Shown: one piece after another, positions 24,077-34,649 of the stretch
Numbering within the stretch: the stretch's first letter is position 1
Layout of the letters: each line of letters opens with the position of its first letter
From: Limonium bicolor
Lineage: Eukaryota > Streptophyta > Magnoliopsida > Caryophyllales > Plumbaginaceae
Direction of reading: 5' to 3'
Length of the DNA stretch: 64,000 nt
Assembly (NCBI GenBank): GCA_023374045.1
Contig: CM041778.1
Span: 94,056,839-94,120,838, forward strand
The notes under the pieces: generated by a model
The model's database searches: none
Seen by the model: only the letters and a program-made list of their open reading frames with translations
What the model was told of the DNA's origin: nothing
Translations under genes and position numbers: made by a program

Positions 24077-24236
24077 ATTATCTTGAGGGGGAATATTTGC
24101 TTAAGGGGGAACAAATAGTGAGGTGTTCTCCCGATATAGTTGCTCAGCCTTGTTCTTTTCAGGTACAATCGTTGAGACCACTAAAGTTTGCGCCGGATAC
24201 ACTAAGTTTGCCATCATCAGCAAAAAGGGAGAATTT
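24077..24236 (+). other. Repeated polypurine tracts before the 3' LTR (element 1)
   Basis: GAGGGGGA (about 24083) and AAGGGGGA (about 24101) precede the tract next to the LTR (CAAAAAGGGAGAATT, 24220-24236). Several polypurine tracts upstream of the 3' LTR are a known feature of Sireviruses. Element 2 shows the same arrangement. Confidence 0.65.
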
Positions 24237-24929
24237 TGTTGAAGACTTGGTTTTGCAGATGATTGCCTCCTCAGTCAGAGTCGCGCTGCAGAACCACTAG
24301 CCCTCAAGTTCTTCCAGCACAAGTAACTCTACACCCACTCCTGATCAACCTATGGCGCGAACTTAGAACCAGTCGACTCCGACTTTCACGGAGACGTGGA
24401 CGACAAGCGTTATGGAGATCGTGCTTCACCAAGTGCCTCTGATACTTGCGCACCTAATTCAAGACGTTGCTCCATGATGTTACTTCCGAGATTTTAGGAT
24501 GCCTTTAAGTTGTATATAAGCAGAGATATGTAATTAGATTAATTACGCATCCGAGACTAAGCTTTAGAGAGAGAGAAAAAGGATTGTTTGAGAGAGAAAG
24601 CATTTTGAGAGATATTAGTGAGATTCAGTCAATTAGCTTAGGTATTTATTACCTAGAGAGCACACATAGAACACTCCCCTTTACTCCTTGTTACGCATTG
24701 ATCTAAGCCGAGAGTAGAGCGAGTGTTGGATGAGACAGAGTACCTCTGTCGAATCCCAAGATAGGAAGTTGGGTTGTAATTCACATTGAATTTCAATAAA
24801 GCAGAATCCTATCTTATAAAGTTTTTACAGAAAGCTTCCGCGTTATCTCTTTACAAGTACTTGTCTCCAAGCAGGGTCGGTTTGAGACTAACACCTCAGA
24901 CCTACTCGGTCAGCACCCCGATCCTATCA
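24237..24929 (+). repeat. 3' LTR of Copia element 1
   Basis: This 693-bp LTR begins TGTTGAAGACTTGG and ends CCGATCCTATCA. It is clearly homologous to the two LTRs of element 2. It contains a purine-rich stretch near 24565-24625 that would lie close to the transcript start region. The 5' partner lies outside the window. Confidence 0.9.
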
Positions 24930-27569
24930 ATTGCAAATATGAAAATATGAAATAGAGAAAACTTATGGGAGGACAATGGTATGAGATAAGAAAAATATAA
25001 AGGATGCATTTGTAATTTTACTATATAATAGAATGAATTCAATATTTTATTTTAGTGCTCATATTATCCCAAAAAACGTAAGTCCTCATTTCACTTGGGT
25101 TTTCCACTATTGTTCATGAAAAAGAGAAAATAGGGGATTCAATATGTAAAAATAGAGTGTTCACTTATGTTAAGGTAAAGTGCATTTGTTTATGAGAAAA
25201 ATAAAGTATTTATATGCACATAGATTTAACAGGAAATAGTGTTTTACTAAAAAAAGAAAAATGTATGGATAGTGTCAAGTAATGCATCTCGGTGTTGGTA
25301 AAAAATGTTTGTGGGATTAGTATCGTGAGCTTTATGAGGATCGATAATGAAAAGATAGTTGAAATAGGACACATAAGAGTGTGTCTTTGAATACAATAGA
25401 CTAGATTTAGGTTGTACCAAACAAATTTCCTCCCTAATTATTTTGTTTATTATCATGCCAAATTATTTTTAATATTGAGCCTAACTCAAGAATCGAGGAG
25501 GGAGATAAACGAGAGAAGTTTAGGAGAGTCGCCATTAGAAACTGCGAGGAAGAAATGGATCGGGATTCTCATTAGTAACATAATGTTGACCAAGTATAGT
25601 ATTATAGTAGACTATACGCTTTAAAGGTGTCCAACGTGACTGAATAGAACCGGAACCGGTGATACCGAACTGAAACTAGAACCGAAGCCGATCAAGAACC
25701 GGCTGGAACCGCTCTTTGACCGAAGCCGAATATACCCGATAAAACCCAAACTGCCCTGGACATGTTCCGAATCCAAATACACTTGTTCCGGAACCGGGAC
25801 CGTGGCCACCTTTAATACACTTATTTACATCTGACATAATACGAATAATATCAAACACTTACTTAACGTGAAGACTTTGAATATGAGTGATTTGCTTCAC
25901 ACCCAATGCCATTCATTGTTTTGGTGCAGGGCTAGGAAAGACTATTAACTTTTTACAATTTCTTTTTTCACCTTCATGAGTAAATGTGATTACAATCTCA
26001 CATAATTCTTAATCAAAGGCTATTTCATAGTATTTAGGTTTCCAAAAGTTGTACATTATACCACTTTATGTAATGAAATTCTATTCCATGTCATTAATTA
26101 GATGGTCAAACTCCAAAATCCTACTAAAGTTTAAGATTTAATATGTCATCCTTTCATCCTTGAATCCTAAACCCTCTCAAATCATATATCTTTTAAATTT
26201 AAACCCATTAAAATATAAGCCCTAGAGTTGAAGTACAAAACCCTCACTATATAGCTTAAACCTTAAATCTTGAAGGTAAAACTTTGAATTTTCAATCATA
26301 AGCCATTGAAGTAAGGTTGATATATAATGCAGTACGTATGCGTATGTATTGTAACCTATAGGAATCTCGGGGTATATTATGAAGTTTCTCTTTATTAAAA
26401 CTGAAAGTGATTATAATAAATTAAAAGAACCAAAAGCAATTGGAATATAAAATACATAATGGGCGTCTGTGATAGACCAAACTATTGTGTTGGGTGGTAT
26501 AAGACCCCATGATTCATACAAAGTGGACGAAGGAGAAGGAACAACTAAATAAACTAAAGATTACAAAAGACCTGGAGGACCAAAATTATTGACACTCTTG
26601 ATATGTATGTACACCCTTAAAAGAGTTCATAATAACTTTGATGTAATTATTTTCATCAATCACCAATTTTCATATAGTCTTTAGTTTGAATCATCTGTCT
26701 AGTTATTGAATATAAATCTGGTTTAATGAAAATAAAAAACATCATTAATCCATATCTTACCCTGTTATGACTTGCATCATGTTTAGGTAGGTGTTTAATA
26801 TTTTTTTCTATGTCATAACCAAAACACCATATAGTCATTTCCACATAACATAAAATAGCAAAAAAATGCAAAAGTAATCACTTTATAAAAATCTCTCAAT
26901 CTTTGTTATATAAAATAATTATGAATTTATGAGCTACGTTTTTATAGTTATGTAGTTTGACCAAAAATCTCTGATATGATGACATACAAGTTTTTTATAA
27001 GATCTATCAGTGATGCAAACCAATAATATTTCTTAAAATGAGTGCTAATGTAAACAAACTATCTCAAACCCTCTTGTTTTCCCTAAACTTACATTTTAAA
27101 TACAAATTGTAAATCTAGCAATATGGTTCGAACTTGAGAAAATATTACAACTGTAGGTACCTATTTGCCGCAAGCAATTAGGTAGAAAAACACCTAAACA
27201 CTTCGACTAAGAACTTGTACTGATATACAGTGTAAGTAACGTACATTAATAAACTTTCATGACATTTCCTTCATATTTAATTGTTTTTCAATCTAACTCA
27301 AATTGTAAAGCATAAATGTTATGCAAATAAAATAGTATTATAATGTTCATAATATATAACAAATGATAGAATAATATGAAAAAAAACATTAAATTAGATA
27401 GAATGTATTTTTCTTATTAATATAGAAACATCTATTACATATCTTATATTAATTTTGCTTAATAAAACAAGATAATCAACATATATTATGAAGATTTAAT
27501 TGTTATTTGTATCTATGAAACTCATCCTACTTCTACGTTTATGAATCAGGATATAAATAGTTTCCATTA
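24930..27569. other. AT-rich intergenic DNA, no gene recognised
   Basis: I see no coding region with recognisable motifs on either strand. The sequence is AT-rich and unstructured apart from a possible short inverted-repeat element at 25619-25813. Confidence 0.6.
25619..25813. repeat. Possible MITE with GAACCGG-rich body and short inverted ends
   Basis: The left end TTTAAAGGTGTCCAACGTG is partly complementary to the right end CGTGGCCACCTTTAA. The body is rich in GAACCG words. No clear target duplication was found, so the element type (perhaps hAT-like) is uncertain. Confidence 0.4.
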
Positions 27570-27951
27570 ATTAAATAAGGGAAAATACATCGCCCACCCA
27601 TGACGTTTGGCGAAATTACACGGCCCACCCACGAGGTTTCAAAAATTACTTTGCCCACTCATGTGGTTTCCACAATTTTACATCCAGCAATTTTTCTAAT
27701 ATTTGATCAACCTAAAAGATGGTTAAATGATATCCAAATTTGATGAAAATTTACATGGACGATGCAAAGATGTTATATTTTTTTTTGTCGCTCTTCTCTC
27801 GATTAGGGTTCCGCCGTGCGCTTTCTTCTCCGGCTTCTTCTCTGTCTCCTCTCTGGTGGTTAAGGCCGCTCCTCGTGGCCTTAGCTGGTTTTTCTCGTGT
27901 TCTTTTTCTTTGCTGTCTGTGAGATTTGTGGTTAGTTCTGGTCTTTGTTCG

Positions 27952-29301
27952 ATGGATCGGGGTAGGGATGATCAAGAACAGATTACTAGTGTCGCCAAGA
28001 AACCTAGAAATTCTGGGGTTTTTGTTCCAGGCTTGGCGTTGCTGGATAATTCGGAGGCTTCGGTGGGAGCGATACCAGTCAATTGCGACGTGTCTTTCAA
28101 GGATGTGGTCTCGGGCGGCGATGACCTTGGAGGCGAGTATTCTGAAGAAGCTTGCCTGGACGAGATCTCTGATGACGAGGAAGGGGATATGGAGGATGAT
28201 GACCCAAAATGTCCCACGATTATTCTGTCGAAGGAACAAAAATTGAGGTTTCGAAGACCTTGGCGAGACGCCATAATTGTTAAATTTCTGGGTAAGGCTA
28301 TACCTATGAATATCCTTGGGGATCGTTTACGTCTGAGATGGAGGTTAAAGGGTGAATTTCAAATGGATGATCTGACAAATGGGTTTTACAAGATCGTCTT
28401 TTCAAATCCGGAGGATTTACAGTATGTTTTATCGGAGGGACCGTGGCCCATCATGGACCAATATTTGACTATCAGAAGGTGGAGGCCAAACTTTAATCCA
28501 GAATCTGAGGCACTTTCAAGTTTAGAAGTGCTGGTGCGCTTCCCGGATCTTCCAAGTGAGTACTACAATGTGGAATTCCTTACTATCTTGGGTTCTAAGG
28601 TAGGCACGGTTAAGAAGGTGGACTTATCTCCATCATGTTTTGGCAAGACAAGATTGGCAAGAGTTGCTGTTGAAGTTGACCTGACGAAGCCCTTGCTGGC
28701 GAAGTATCGATTTCGGAGGAGAACTATGAAAATTGAGTATGAGGGTCTCCACCTCGTCTGTTTTCAATGCGGGTGTTATGGGCATAAAGAGTCGGCATGT
28801 CCTTTTCGCGAAAATGTTGGGGAGGTCCAGCAAGTTTCTGGTGTCAAATTGATTCCTGAGAGTAATCAGAGCATTTCGGATCATATCAAGGACGATTATG
28901 GGGAGTGGATGATACCTAAAAGGAGAAATGTTTCGAGACGGATTCGTAATCCAGTGGGCGAGGTTAAAATCTCTGCTCAACCGCAAAAAACCTTAAATCC
29001 GGAGAGGAAGGGTGTGCAAGGGAAGGATTTCTCTGATCGTGCTCGCGCAGACAGTACACTTCCAGATAAGGGATTAAATAACCAGAATCCCCATCATAAC
29101 CGCAGATCCGGAAAACCTCCTCACCCACAACCTAGCAATGACGGTAATATTGTGTCGAGGAAGGGGCTAGATAATACGATGGCCAAATCTGGTTCTCAGG
29201 GCACGGATTTTATATCCCCAAATCAATTCGCTCAACTCGATGACGAAGATCGGCAAATGGAAAAGGATCGCCCAGGGTGGCCGAACTCTCGAGGTTTGTA
29301 A
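27952..29301 (+). CDS. LINE ORF1: gag-like RNA-binding protein with CCHC knuckle
   Basis: This 449-residue ORF1 is likely the RNA chaperone/RNP protein of the LINE. The first ATG within the element is 27952 (MDRGRDDQEQ); the open frame upstream uses target-site and leader sequence and has no early ATG inside the element. Residues ~85-255 match the DUF4283-type N-terminal domain of plant LINE ORF1 (RLRLRWRLKGEFQMDD, LQYVLSEGPWPIMDQYL). Residues ~265-280 form a CCHC zinc knuckle: CFQCGCYGHKESACPF. The C-terminal third is basic, polar and low-complexity. The stop at 29299-29301 lies 20 bases before ORF2. An acidic patch (DDEEGDMEDDDP) lies near residue 72. Confidence 0.9.
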   Translation: MDRGRDDQEQITSVAKKPRNSGVFVPGLALLDNSEASVGAIPVNCDVSFKDVVSGGDDLGGEYSEEACLDEISDDEEGDMEDDDPKCPTIILSKEQKLRFRRPWRDAIIVKFLGKAIPMNILGDRLRLRWRLKGEFQMDDLTNGFYKIVFSNPEDLQYVLSEGPWPIMDQYLTIRRWRPNFNPESEALSSLEVLVRFPDLPSEYYNVEFLTILGSKVGTVKKVDLSPSCFGKTRLARVAVEVDLTKPLLAKYRFRRRTMKIEYEGLHLVCFQCGCYGHKESACPFRENVGEVQQVSGVKLIPESNQSISDHIKDDYGEWMIPKRRNVSRRIRNPVGEVKISAQPQKTLNPERKGVQGKDFSDRARADSTLPDKGLNNQNPHHNRRSGKPPHPQPSNDGNIVSRKGLDNTMAKSGSQGTDFISPNQFAQLDDEDRQMEKDRPGWPNSRGL

Positions 29302-29321
29302 CTCTGTAAGTTATCACTTTT

Positions 29322-32300
29322 ATGACTAACAAAATTCTGATATGGAATGTGAGGGGCGCCCTCAAACCGAGTTTCTATCGATCCTTAAATGATTTGATTC
29401 GGCTTGAAAGACCTGACATAGTGGTCATTCTGGAACCAAGAATTAGTGGTGCTGTTGCTGCTAGTGTTAGTTCAAAGTTTGGTTTTTCTGATGTTTTTCG
29501 TGTTGATGCGGATGGTTTTAGTGGTGGAATTCGGATTCTTTGGCATAAGCATGTTAATCTTACGGTGGTTTGTCATGATAATCAGTTTGTTCTTTGCCTT
29601 ATTATGGTGGGTGCTCTGAAAGTTTATTTTACTGTTGTCTATGCGCGTCCTAATAAGGGGCTTAGATGTAAGCTTTGGGATCAACTAAGTCTTTTGAATC
29701 AATCGTATGGGTTGGAAAATGAATGCTGGTTCTTAGGCGGTAACTTCAATGCTACTTTATTTCCTAGGGATAGAAATAGGCACTCTGGGAGTTTAGGTGG
29801 GGTGGATAAAGATTTCTTTCGATGGTTTGAGGACCAGAAACTAATTGACGTCCATCTGTTTGGAAATAGTTATACTTGGACTAATGGTTCCCACTGTGCT
29901 AAGCTTGATAGGGTTCTTTCGAGTGCTGTTTGGAGGAATGAGTTTTCTGATGCTGCAGTAGAGATCTTACCTAGAGTGGCCTCTGATCACAGCCCGATTT
30001 GCATTACCTTGAAACCAAAACCAACCTCTATTCGTGGCCAGAAGCCCTTTAGGTTCCTTGCTGCGTGGTTTACGCACCCAGATTTTAAGAATTTTGTTAA
30101 GCAGGTTTGGGATGGTAATCTGAACCTTGCTGCAGCTACTGATTCCCTTAGATCCCATCTGTTTAGTTGGAACAAGCTAGTTTTTGGCAATATTTTCCTC
30201 TCTAAGAAGCGTATCTTGAGTAGACTTAAAGGGATTCAAAAACAGATCGATTTAGGCAAGGGGAACCACTTGAGAGGGCTGGAGAAAAAATTAAAGGTTG
30301 AATTGGATCTGTGGCAAGTTAGAGAGGAGTCCTTATGGCTTCAAAAATCTCGGGATAAGTGGATTTCCTTGGGGGATAAAAATACGGCGTATTTTCATAC
30401 CAAAACTTCTATTAAAAGGAGTAGGAATAAGATCCTGAAGTTATTAGGACCCGATGGTACTTGGTGCTCTGATGAGGCAGGCCTAGAACAGCTCGTTAGA
30501 CTTCACTTCTTAAATCACTTTAGTAATAAGGTCACTAGTTGTCACACCCTAGAGGGTCATGCCTTCCAGCCCTTGTCTCCTGATGATATTCGTGCCCTAG
30601 ATAACCAGGTCTGTTCCAAGGAGGTTTGGGTTGCCCTCAAGAGTATGAAGGGGTTTAAGGCTCCCGGGAAAGACGGTTTTCCTGCTGGTTTCTTCCAGCA
30701 GTTTTGGATGTTGACTGCCCCCAATTTAGTTCGTTTTGTCTCTGATGCCTTCACTTTGCAGTCTTTTGATCCTAGCCTTAATGAGACTATTCTTACTATT
30801 ATTCCCAAAGTCGAAAACCCCATAGAAATCAAACAATTCCGGCCTATTTCCCTTTGTAAGGTCCAATACAAAATCCTTGCGAAAGTTATTGCAAATAGGC
30901 TCAAGCCCTTTATGTCTTCTTGGGTATCTGAAAGCCAAGCTAGTTTTGTGCCGGGGCGGAGCATTTTTGAGAACATTGTCCTAGTACAAGAAGCGGTGTA
31001 TTGTATGGATAAGACTAAGGCTAAGGAGGGTTACCTAGCAATGAAAATTGACCTCGCTAAGGCGTATGATTTTATGTCATGGGATTTTATTAATGATACC
31101 CTAAGCTGTTTAGGGATTCCCTCTGGTTTGAGAAATCTGATCATGTTCTGCATTACTACTGTTAAGTTCCAAATAAACTGGAATGGTAGGCTTACGGACT
31201 CCTTTAAGGCGGGTAGGGGCCTCCGTCAAGGGGACCCTTTATCTCCCTTTATTTTTGTGTTATGTATGGAGCGTCTGTCCCAGGTTATTCAGGCTCAAGT
31301 GGAGAGGAAGTGTTGGTCTCCTCTCTGTTTAGGTAAGAAGGATAATGTGATTTCTCATTGTTTCTTTGCCGATGACTTGGTTCTATTTGGGGTTGCGAGC
31401 CCTAGGCAAGTGAGGATTATGTGCGAGTGTCTTGAGCTGTTTTGCCAAGCTTCTGGCCAAATTGTTAGCTTTGATAAGTCTGTGGTCCTTCTGTCCAGGA
31501 ATGTCAGCATGGAGAGGGAAAGGATTATCGGTTTAGAGTCGGGAATGCCTACGACTAGGAAGTTTGGTAAGTACCTAGGTGTCCATATTAGGCAGGGGAG
31601 GGATGCAAACAGAAATTTCAATCTTATTGCCTCTAGAGTTAAAGAGCGATTGGCGGCTTGGAAGAGAAATTCCCTGTCAATGGCTGGTCGTGTATGTCTA
31701 GTTAAGAGCGTTGTCTCTTCCATCCCTGTTCATACCATGCAATGTCAGCTCTTACCAGTTAGTGTTTGCGAGAAGATAGACAAGGCATGCCGTGACTTTA
31801 TTTGGGGTCACGACTCAGAGGTTAGGAAACTTCATGATGTTGGCTGGGATAAGATATGTAGCAGCAAACTGAAAGGGGGCCTTGGGTTACGGAAAGCTCG
31901 GGAGATGAATAAAGCTTGTTTCGGTAAAATTCTTTGGAATTTGATTAGTAAGCCCACTAACTTGTGCTATAAAACTTTGCTTAGTAAGTATTCTAGTCTA
32001 AATACAACCAGCTGCTCTAGTAATTGGAGAAATGTTCGAAAGTGCTCTGACATTATTGAGCGGGGGGCTTGCTGGGCTATTGGGAATGGGAAGACTGCAA
32101 ATTTTTGGCTTGATTTTTGGGCTTACTCCCCTAACCTGCTTAGCTGTGCTACAAGGATAGTTCCAGAGGACTTACTGCAGGATACAGTCTCGGATTGCTG
32201 GCAGGACGGTGTAGGTTGGAGGTGGGATCGCTTCTCTATGTTCCTTCCTCCAAAGGTTTGCTCTTTGCTCAGCAGCTATATGGTGTTTCCTAATGGCGGT

Positions 32301-33419
32301 ACCGATTTTCTTACATGGCCCTTGGAGCCTAACGGTTCTTATAGTGTTAAATCTGCTTATAAATTAATCTCTGGTTTCTCTTCTAGTTCCTGCTCTGATG
32401 TTTTTGCAAGAATATGGTCTTTAAAAGTGCAAGAGAGAATAAAGTTGTTTCTCTGGAGAACCTGTCATGGGAAGTTAATGACTAACGCCAGGAGGTATGA
32501 GTTAGGTCTGACTAGAGATGCGTCCTGCCATTACTGTGGTAAGGAGGAATCTATCATTCATATTCTACGAGATTGTAAGATTGCTAGTAGTATATGGGAT
32601 AGGATTGTTAGTTCAACGCATAAAAATTCGTTTTACAATGCTTCTCTGACTGATTGGCTCTCGCTTTATATAAACCGAAATGGGATGTTCATGATTAGAG
32701 ATAAGTTAAAGGCTGTGTTTCCCATTATCTGTTTTATGTTATGGTCCTGGAGAAATTCGAAAATTTTTGGAAGGGAGAACAGAATGTTCTTGCAGTTCAG
32801 CTCCATTACTTTAGCGGTGCAACATAACAAGAATGCCTGGGGGATGAAGAATCTGATGGACGCACAAGCCTTGCCACCTCTGCTTGGCCGAACTAATCAT
32901 AGGGAAGTTAATTCCTGGATACCTCCTGATTATGACTATTTTAAATTCAACATTGATGGTTCTGTGAATGCCTTGTTAGGTCGATCCTCTGCTGCTGGTG
33001 TATGTCGTGACTGTAGAGGCAATTGGATTACGGGCTTTGTCGTGGTTCAAGGGTGCAGGGATGTCCTGCATTCGGAGGTGTTGGCTTTGCTCCAGGCTGT
33101 GCGGTTGATTCAAGCAGAGGGTCTCAGCAAGGTCGTCATTTGTTCAGACTCTTCTACTGTGGTGGATCTGTTTAATACAGACTCTGGTAGACATTTGTAT
33201 AGCCCGTATATTGATGAATGTAAAGCTGTTAAGGACTCAGGTGTTGAGTTCAGTGTAACATTCTCTCCTAGAGTATGTAACAGAGCGGCAGATGCTCTCG
33301 CTAAATTTGGGCTGGGGTGTGACATGGGATTACAAGTATTCCAGAATGCCCCGGAGTGTGTTTTGTTGTACTTGAAGGAAGACATAAACTCTTATAGTGA
33401 TTCAATAAGAAGGCAGTAG
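29322..33419 (+). CDS. LINE ORF2: endonuclease, reverse transcriptase, RNase H
   Basis: This 1365-residue ORF drives target-primed reverse transcription. Residues 1-230 form an APE-type endonuclease (ILIWNVRGAL, SDHSPICITL). Residues ~490-760 form the RT with IPKVENPIEIKQFRPISL, MKIDLAKAYDFMSWDFI, LRQGDPLSPF and the catalytic FADDLVLFG. A zf-RVT region (residues ~1060-1120, CHYCGKEESIIHILRDC) and a C-terminal RNase H of the RVT_3 type (FNIDGSVNAL, HSEVLALLQA, ICSDSSTVVDLF, NRAADALAKFG) follow. No stop or frameshift is present. One key residue is changed: the endonuclease motif normally GDFN reads GGNFNA (near 29739-29756), an Asp-to-Asn replacement explicable by one G-to-A change. The RT and RNase H motifs look intact. 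Confidence 0.93.
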   Translation: MTNKILIWNVRGALKPSFYRSLNDLIRLERPDIVVILEPRISGAVAASVSSKFGFSDVFRVDADGFSGGIRILWHKHVNLTVVCHDNQFVLCLIMVGALKVYFTVVYARPNKGLRCKLWDQLSLLNQSYGLENECWFLGGNFNATLFPRDRNRHSGSLGGVDKDFFRWFEDQKLIDVHLFGNSYTWTNGSHCAKLDRVLSSAVWRNEFSDAAVEILPRVASDHSPICITLKPKPTSIRGQKPFRFLAAWFTHPDFKNFVKQVWDGNLNLAAATDSLRSHLFSWNKLVFGNIFLSKKRILSRLKGIQKQIDLGKGNHLRGLEKKLKVELDLWQVREESLWLQKSRDKWISLGDKNTAYFHTKTSIKRSRNKILKLLGPDGTWCSDEAGLEQLVRLHFLNHFSNKVTSCHTLEGHAFQPLSPDDIRALDNQVCSKEVWVALKSMKGFKAPGKDGFPAGFFQQFWMLTAPNLVRFVSDAFTLQSFDPSLNETILTIIPKVENPIEIKQFRPISLCKVQYKILAKVIANRLKPFMSSWVSESQASFVPGRSIFENIVLVQEAVYCMDKTKAKEGYLAMKIDLAKAYDFMSWDFINDTLSCLGIPSGLRNLIMFCITTVKFQINWNGRLTDSFKAGRGLRQGDPLSPFIFVLCMERLSQVIQAQVERKCWSPLCLGKKDNVISHCFFADDLVLFGVASPRQVRIMCECLELFCQASGQIVSFDKSVVLLSRNVSMERERIIGLESGMPTTRKFGKYLGVHIRQGRDANRNFNLIASRVKERLAAWKRNSLSMAGRVCLVKSVVSSIPVHTMQCQLLPVSVCEKIDKACRDFIWGHDSEVRKLHDVGWDKICSSKLKGGLGLRKAREMNKACFGKILWNLISKPTNLCYKTLLSKYSSLNTTSCSSNWRNVRKCSDIIERGACWAIGNGKTANFWLDFWAYSPNLLSCATRIVPEDLLQDTVSDCWQDGVGWRWDRFSMFLPPKVCSLLSSYMVFPNGGTDFLTWPLEPNGSYSVKSAYKLISGFSSSSCSDVFARIWSLKVQERIKLFLWRTCHGKLMTNARRYELGLTRDASCHYCGKEESIIHILRDCKIASSIWDRIVSSTHKNSFYNASLTDWLSLYINRNGMFMIRDKLKAVFPIICFMLWSWRNSKIFGRENRMFLQFSSITLAVQHNKNAWGMKNLMDAQALPPLLGRTNHREVNSWIPPDYDYFKFNIDGSVNALLGRSSAAGVCRDCRGNWITGFVVVQGCRDVLHSEVLALLQAVRLIQAEGLSKVVICSDSSTVVDLFNTDSGRHLYSPYIDECKAVKDSGVEFSVTFSPRVCNRAADALAKFGLGCDMGLQVFQNAPECVLLYLKEDINSYSDSIRRQ

Positions 33420-33772
33420 GCTCCTGTTTGTGACCAAAAAAAAAAAGATGTTATATTTTTATTCAATGCCAAATCCAAAGTTTTTTAAGGTCATATATGA
33501 CATGTGGGACCCAATGAAACATGAGACACGTTCATCGGGTCCCACGGATCATATATGAGCTTAAAAAACGTTGGATTTCACGTTTTACCAAAATATAACA
33601 CTTTAATATCTTCCATGTAAAGTTTCATCAAATTTGGATATCATTTAACCATCTTTTAAGTTGATCAAATATTAGAAAAGTTGCTGGATGTAAAATTGTG
33701 GAAACCACATGGGTGGGCAAAGTAATTTTTGAAACCTCGTGGGTGGGCGATGTAATTTTTCCATTAAATAAG

Positions 33773-34645
33773 TTAATCAAATATATATTATTTGAATTTC
33801 AATTATTGTTTTTGAAATTCATCACCTAATAACTAGAAGTATTGGCATTAAATCCCAAAAATTGAGTTGAATAAATCCATTAAGTTGGAACAAAAAAATG
33901 ATAAAAAAGAGTCATTAGAAATTGATTTTACAAGAAACACTCATACATTTGTTGAAGGAAAATTTAATTAGTGTTTTCCTATTTTTTGTTAATAAAAATA
34001 TATATCTATTATTTAAACTATCTTTTATATTGAAATTTATCTAACTTATATTTTTTATAAACATGTTTTTTTTCAATAACAATTATATAATCTATTGAGA
34101 AAGAGATTTAGTCTTAATTTTTAAAATTTTGTACTTGACGGAATGTCCTATTAAATAGGTGAAAGAAGGAGTAATAAAAAAATAGATAGTGGAGCACGTA
34201 AATGGTTGAGAAGTTACTAGTTTCCATATATTTAGTAAGTGTTTTTGTTTTTAATTTAGTTCTTCTAGTTGAGTTAACTCATGGTTAACTTAGAAAGAAT
34301 TTATTTAAAATCTTAAACATCTATAAATATAATATCCCACATGTCAAATTATAATTGGATTAGAAAAAGAGGGTATGATACCCTTCAAAAATAAGAAGGG
34401 TACCCAAACATGCACCTTAATTTAATATCAGCGAATTCCAGACTTCCTACATGAAGATCTGACAGAGGCGAAACATAACAACAGTCAACAGGTACACAAA
34501 TCACTTGCCAGTTGCATCTATGAAAGCATGACTTTTGATTCTTCCTTGGTAGCAAGGTAGACTGAAGATTGGCACATAAGATCTTTGATTAACATTACAA
34601 CCTCAGGAAGAAACATGCTACGATAGAGGAAACTTCAGTTAATGA
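33773..34645. other. AT-rich DNA, no gene seen
   Basis: The region lies between the MITE target duplication and the 3' end of the CGI121-like gene. The last 200 bases may include its 3' untranslated region and polyadenylation signals. I see no other coding signal. Confidence 0.55.
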
Positions 34646-34649
34646 TCAT

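Larger units (their letters stand above)
1..24929 (+). mobile_element. Sirevirus-like Copia LTR retrotransposon, element 1 (5' part outside window)
   Basis: The window opens inside the polyprotein, at the integrase zinc finger. The element then runs through integrase, RT and RNase H, an extra post-pol ORF, purine-rich tracts and a 3' LTR ending at 24929. The coding region is interrupted at 2043/20729 by an Athila-like element; removing it restores the RT reading GELKFFLG. Closely similar protein and LTR sequence is found in element 2 (48499-57487, minus strand). The Sirevirus assignment rests on the RT/RNase H wording ([19 protein letters not shown]), the post-pol ORF, and repeated G-rich tracts before the 3' LTR. 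The 5' LTR, gag and protease are not visible here. No TSD can be tested because the left end is missing. Confidence 0.9.
27783..33443 (+). mobile_element. L1-type LINE, near full length
   Basis: The element is flanked by a target duplication AAAGATGTTATATTTTT at 27766-27782 and 33444-33460, and its 3' end has an A-rich tail (33435-33446). It contains a GC-richer 5' leader, ORF1 (27952-29301) and ORF2 (29322-33419), separated by 20 bases. Both ORFs are open from end to end. It sits in the middle of a Mutator-like MITE. Confidence 0.92.
27580..33762. mobile_element. Mutator-like foldback MITE, split by a LINE
   Basis: Long terminal inverted repeats run from GGAAAATACATCGCCCACCC at the left to its complement, ending GGGCGATGTAATTTTTCC, at the right. 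Complementarity extends about 190 bases inward and includes the GATATCCAAATTTGATGAAA segment. A 10-bp direct repeat ATTAAATAAG flanks both ends (27570-27579 and 33763-33772). A 9-10-bp TSD with long TIRs points to the Mutator superfamily. The left arm carries an additional partial repeat of the CCCACCCA-containing unit. Without the LINE the element would be about 520 bp and noncoding. Confidence 0.82.

Noticed and set aside
24930..27569. Search for host exons in the AT-rich region
   Set aside because: Short AT-rich frames only; no conserved motif or consistent splice structure seen on either strand.
27727..27951. Upstream start for LINE ORF1
   Set aside because: The open frame begins in the MITE flank and target duplication outside the LINE; the first ATG inside the element is 27952.
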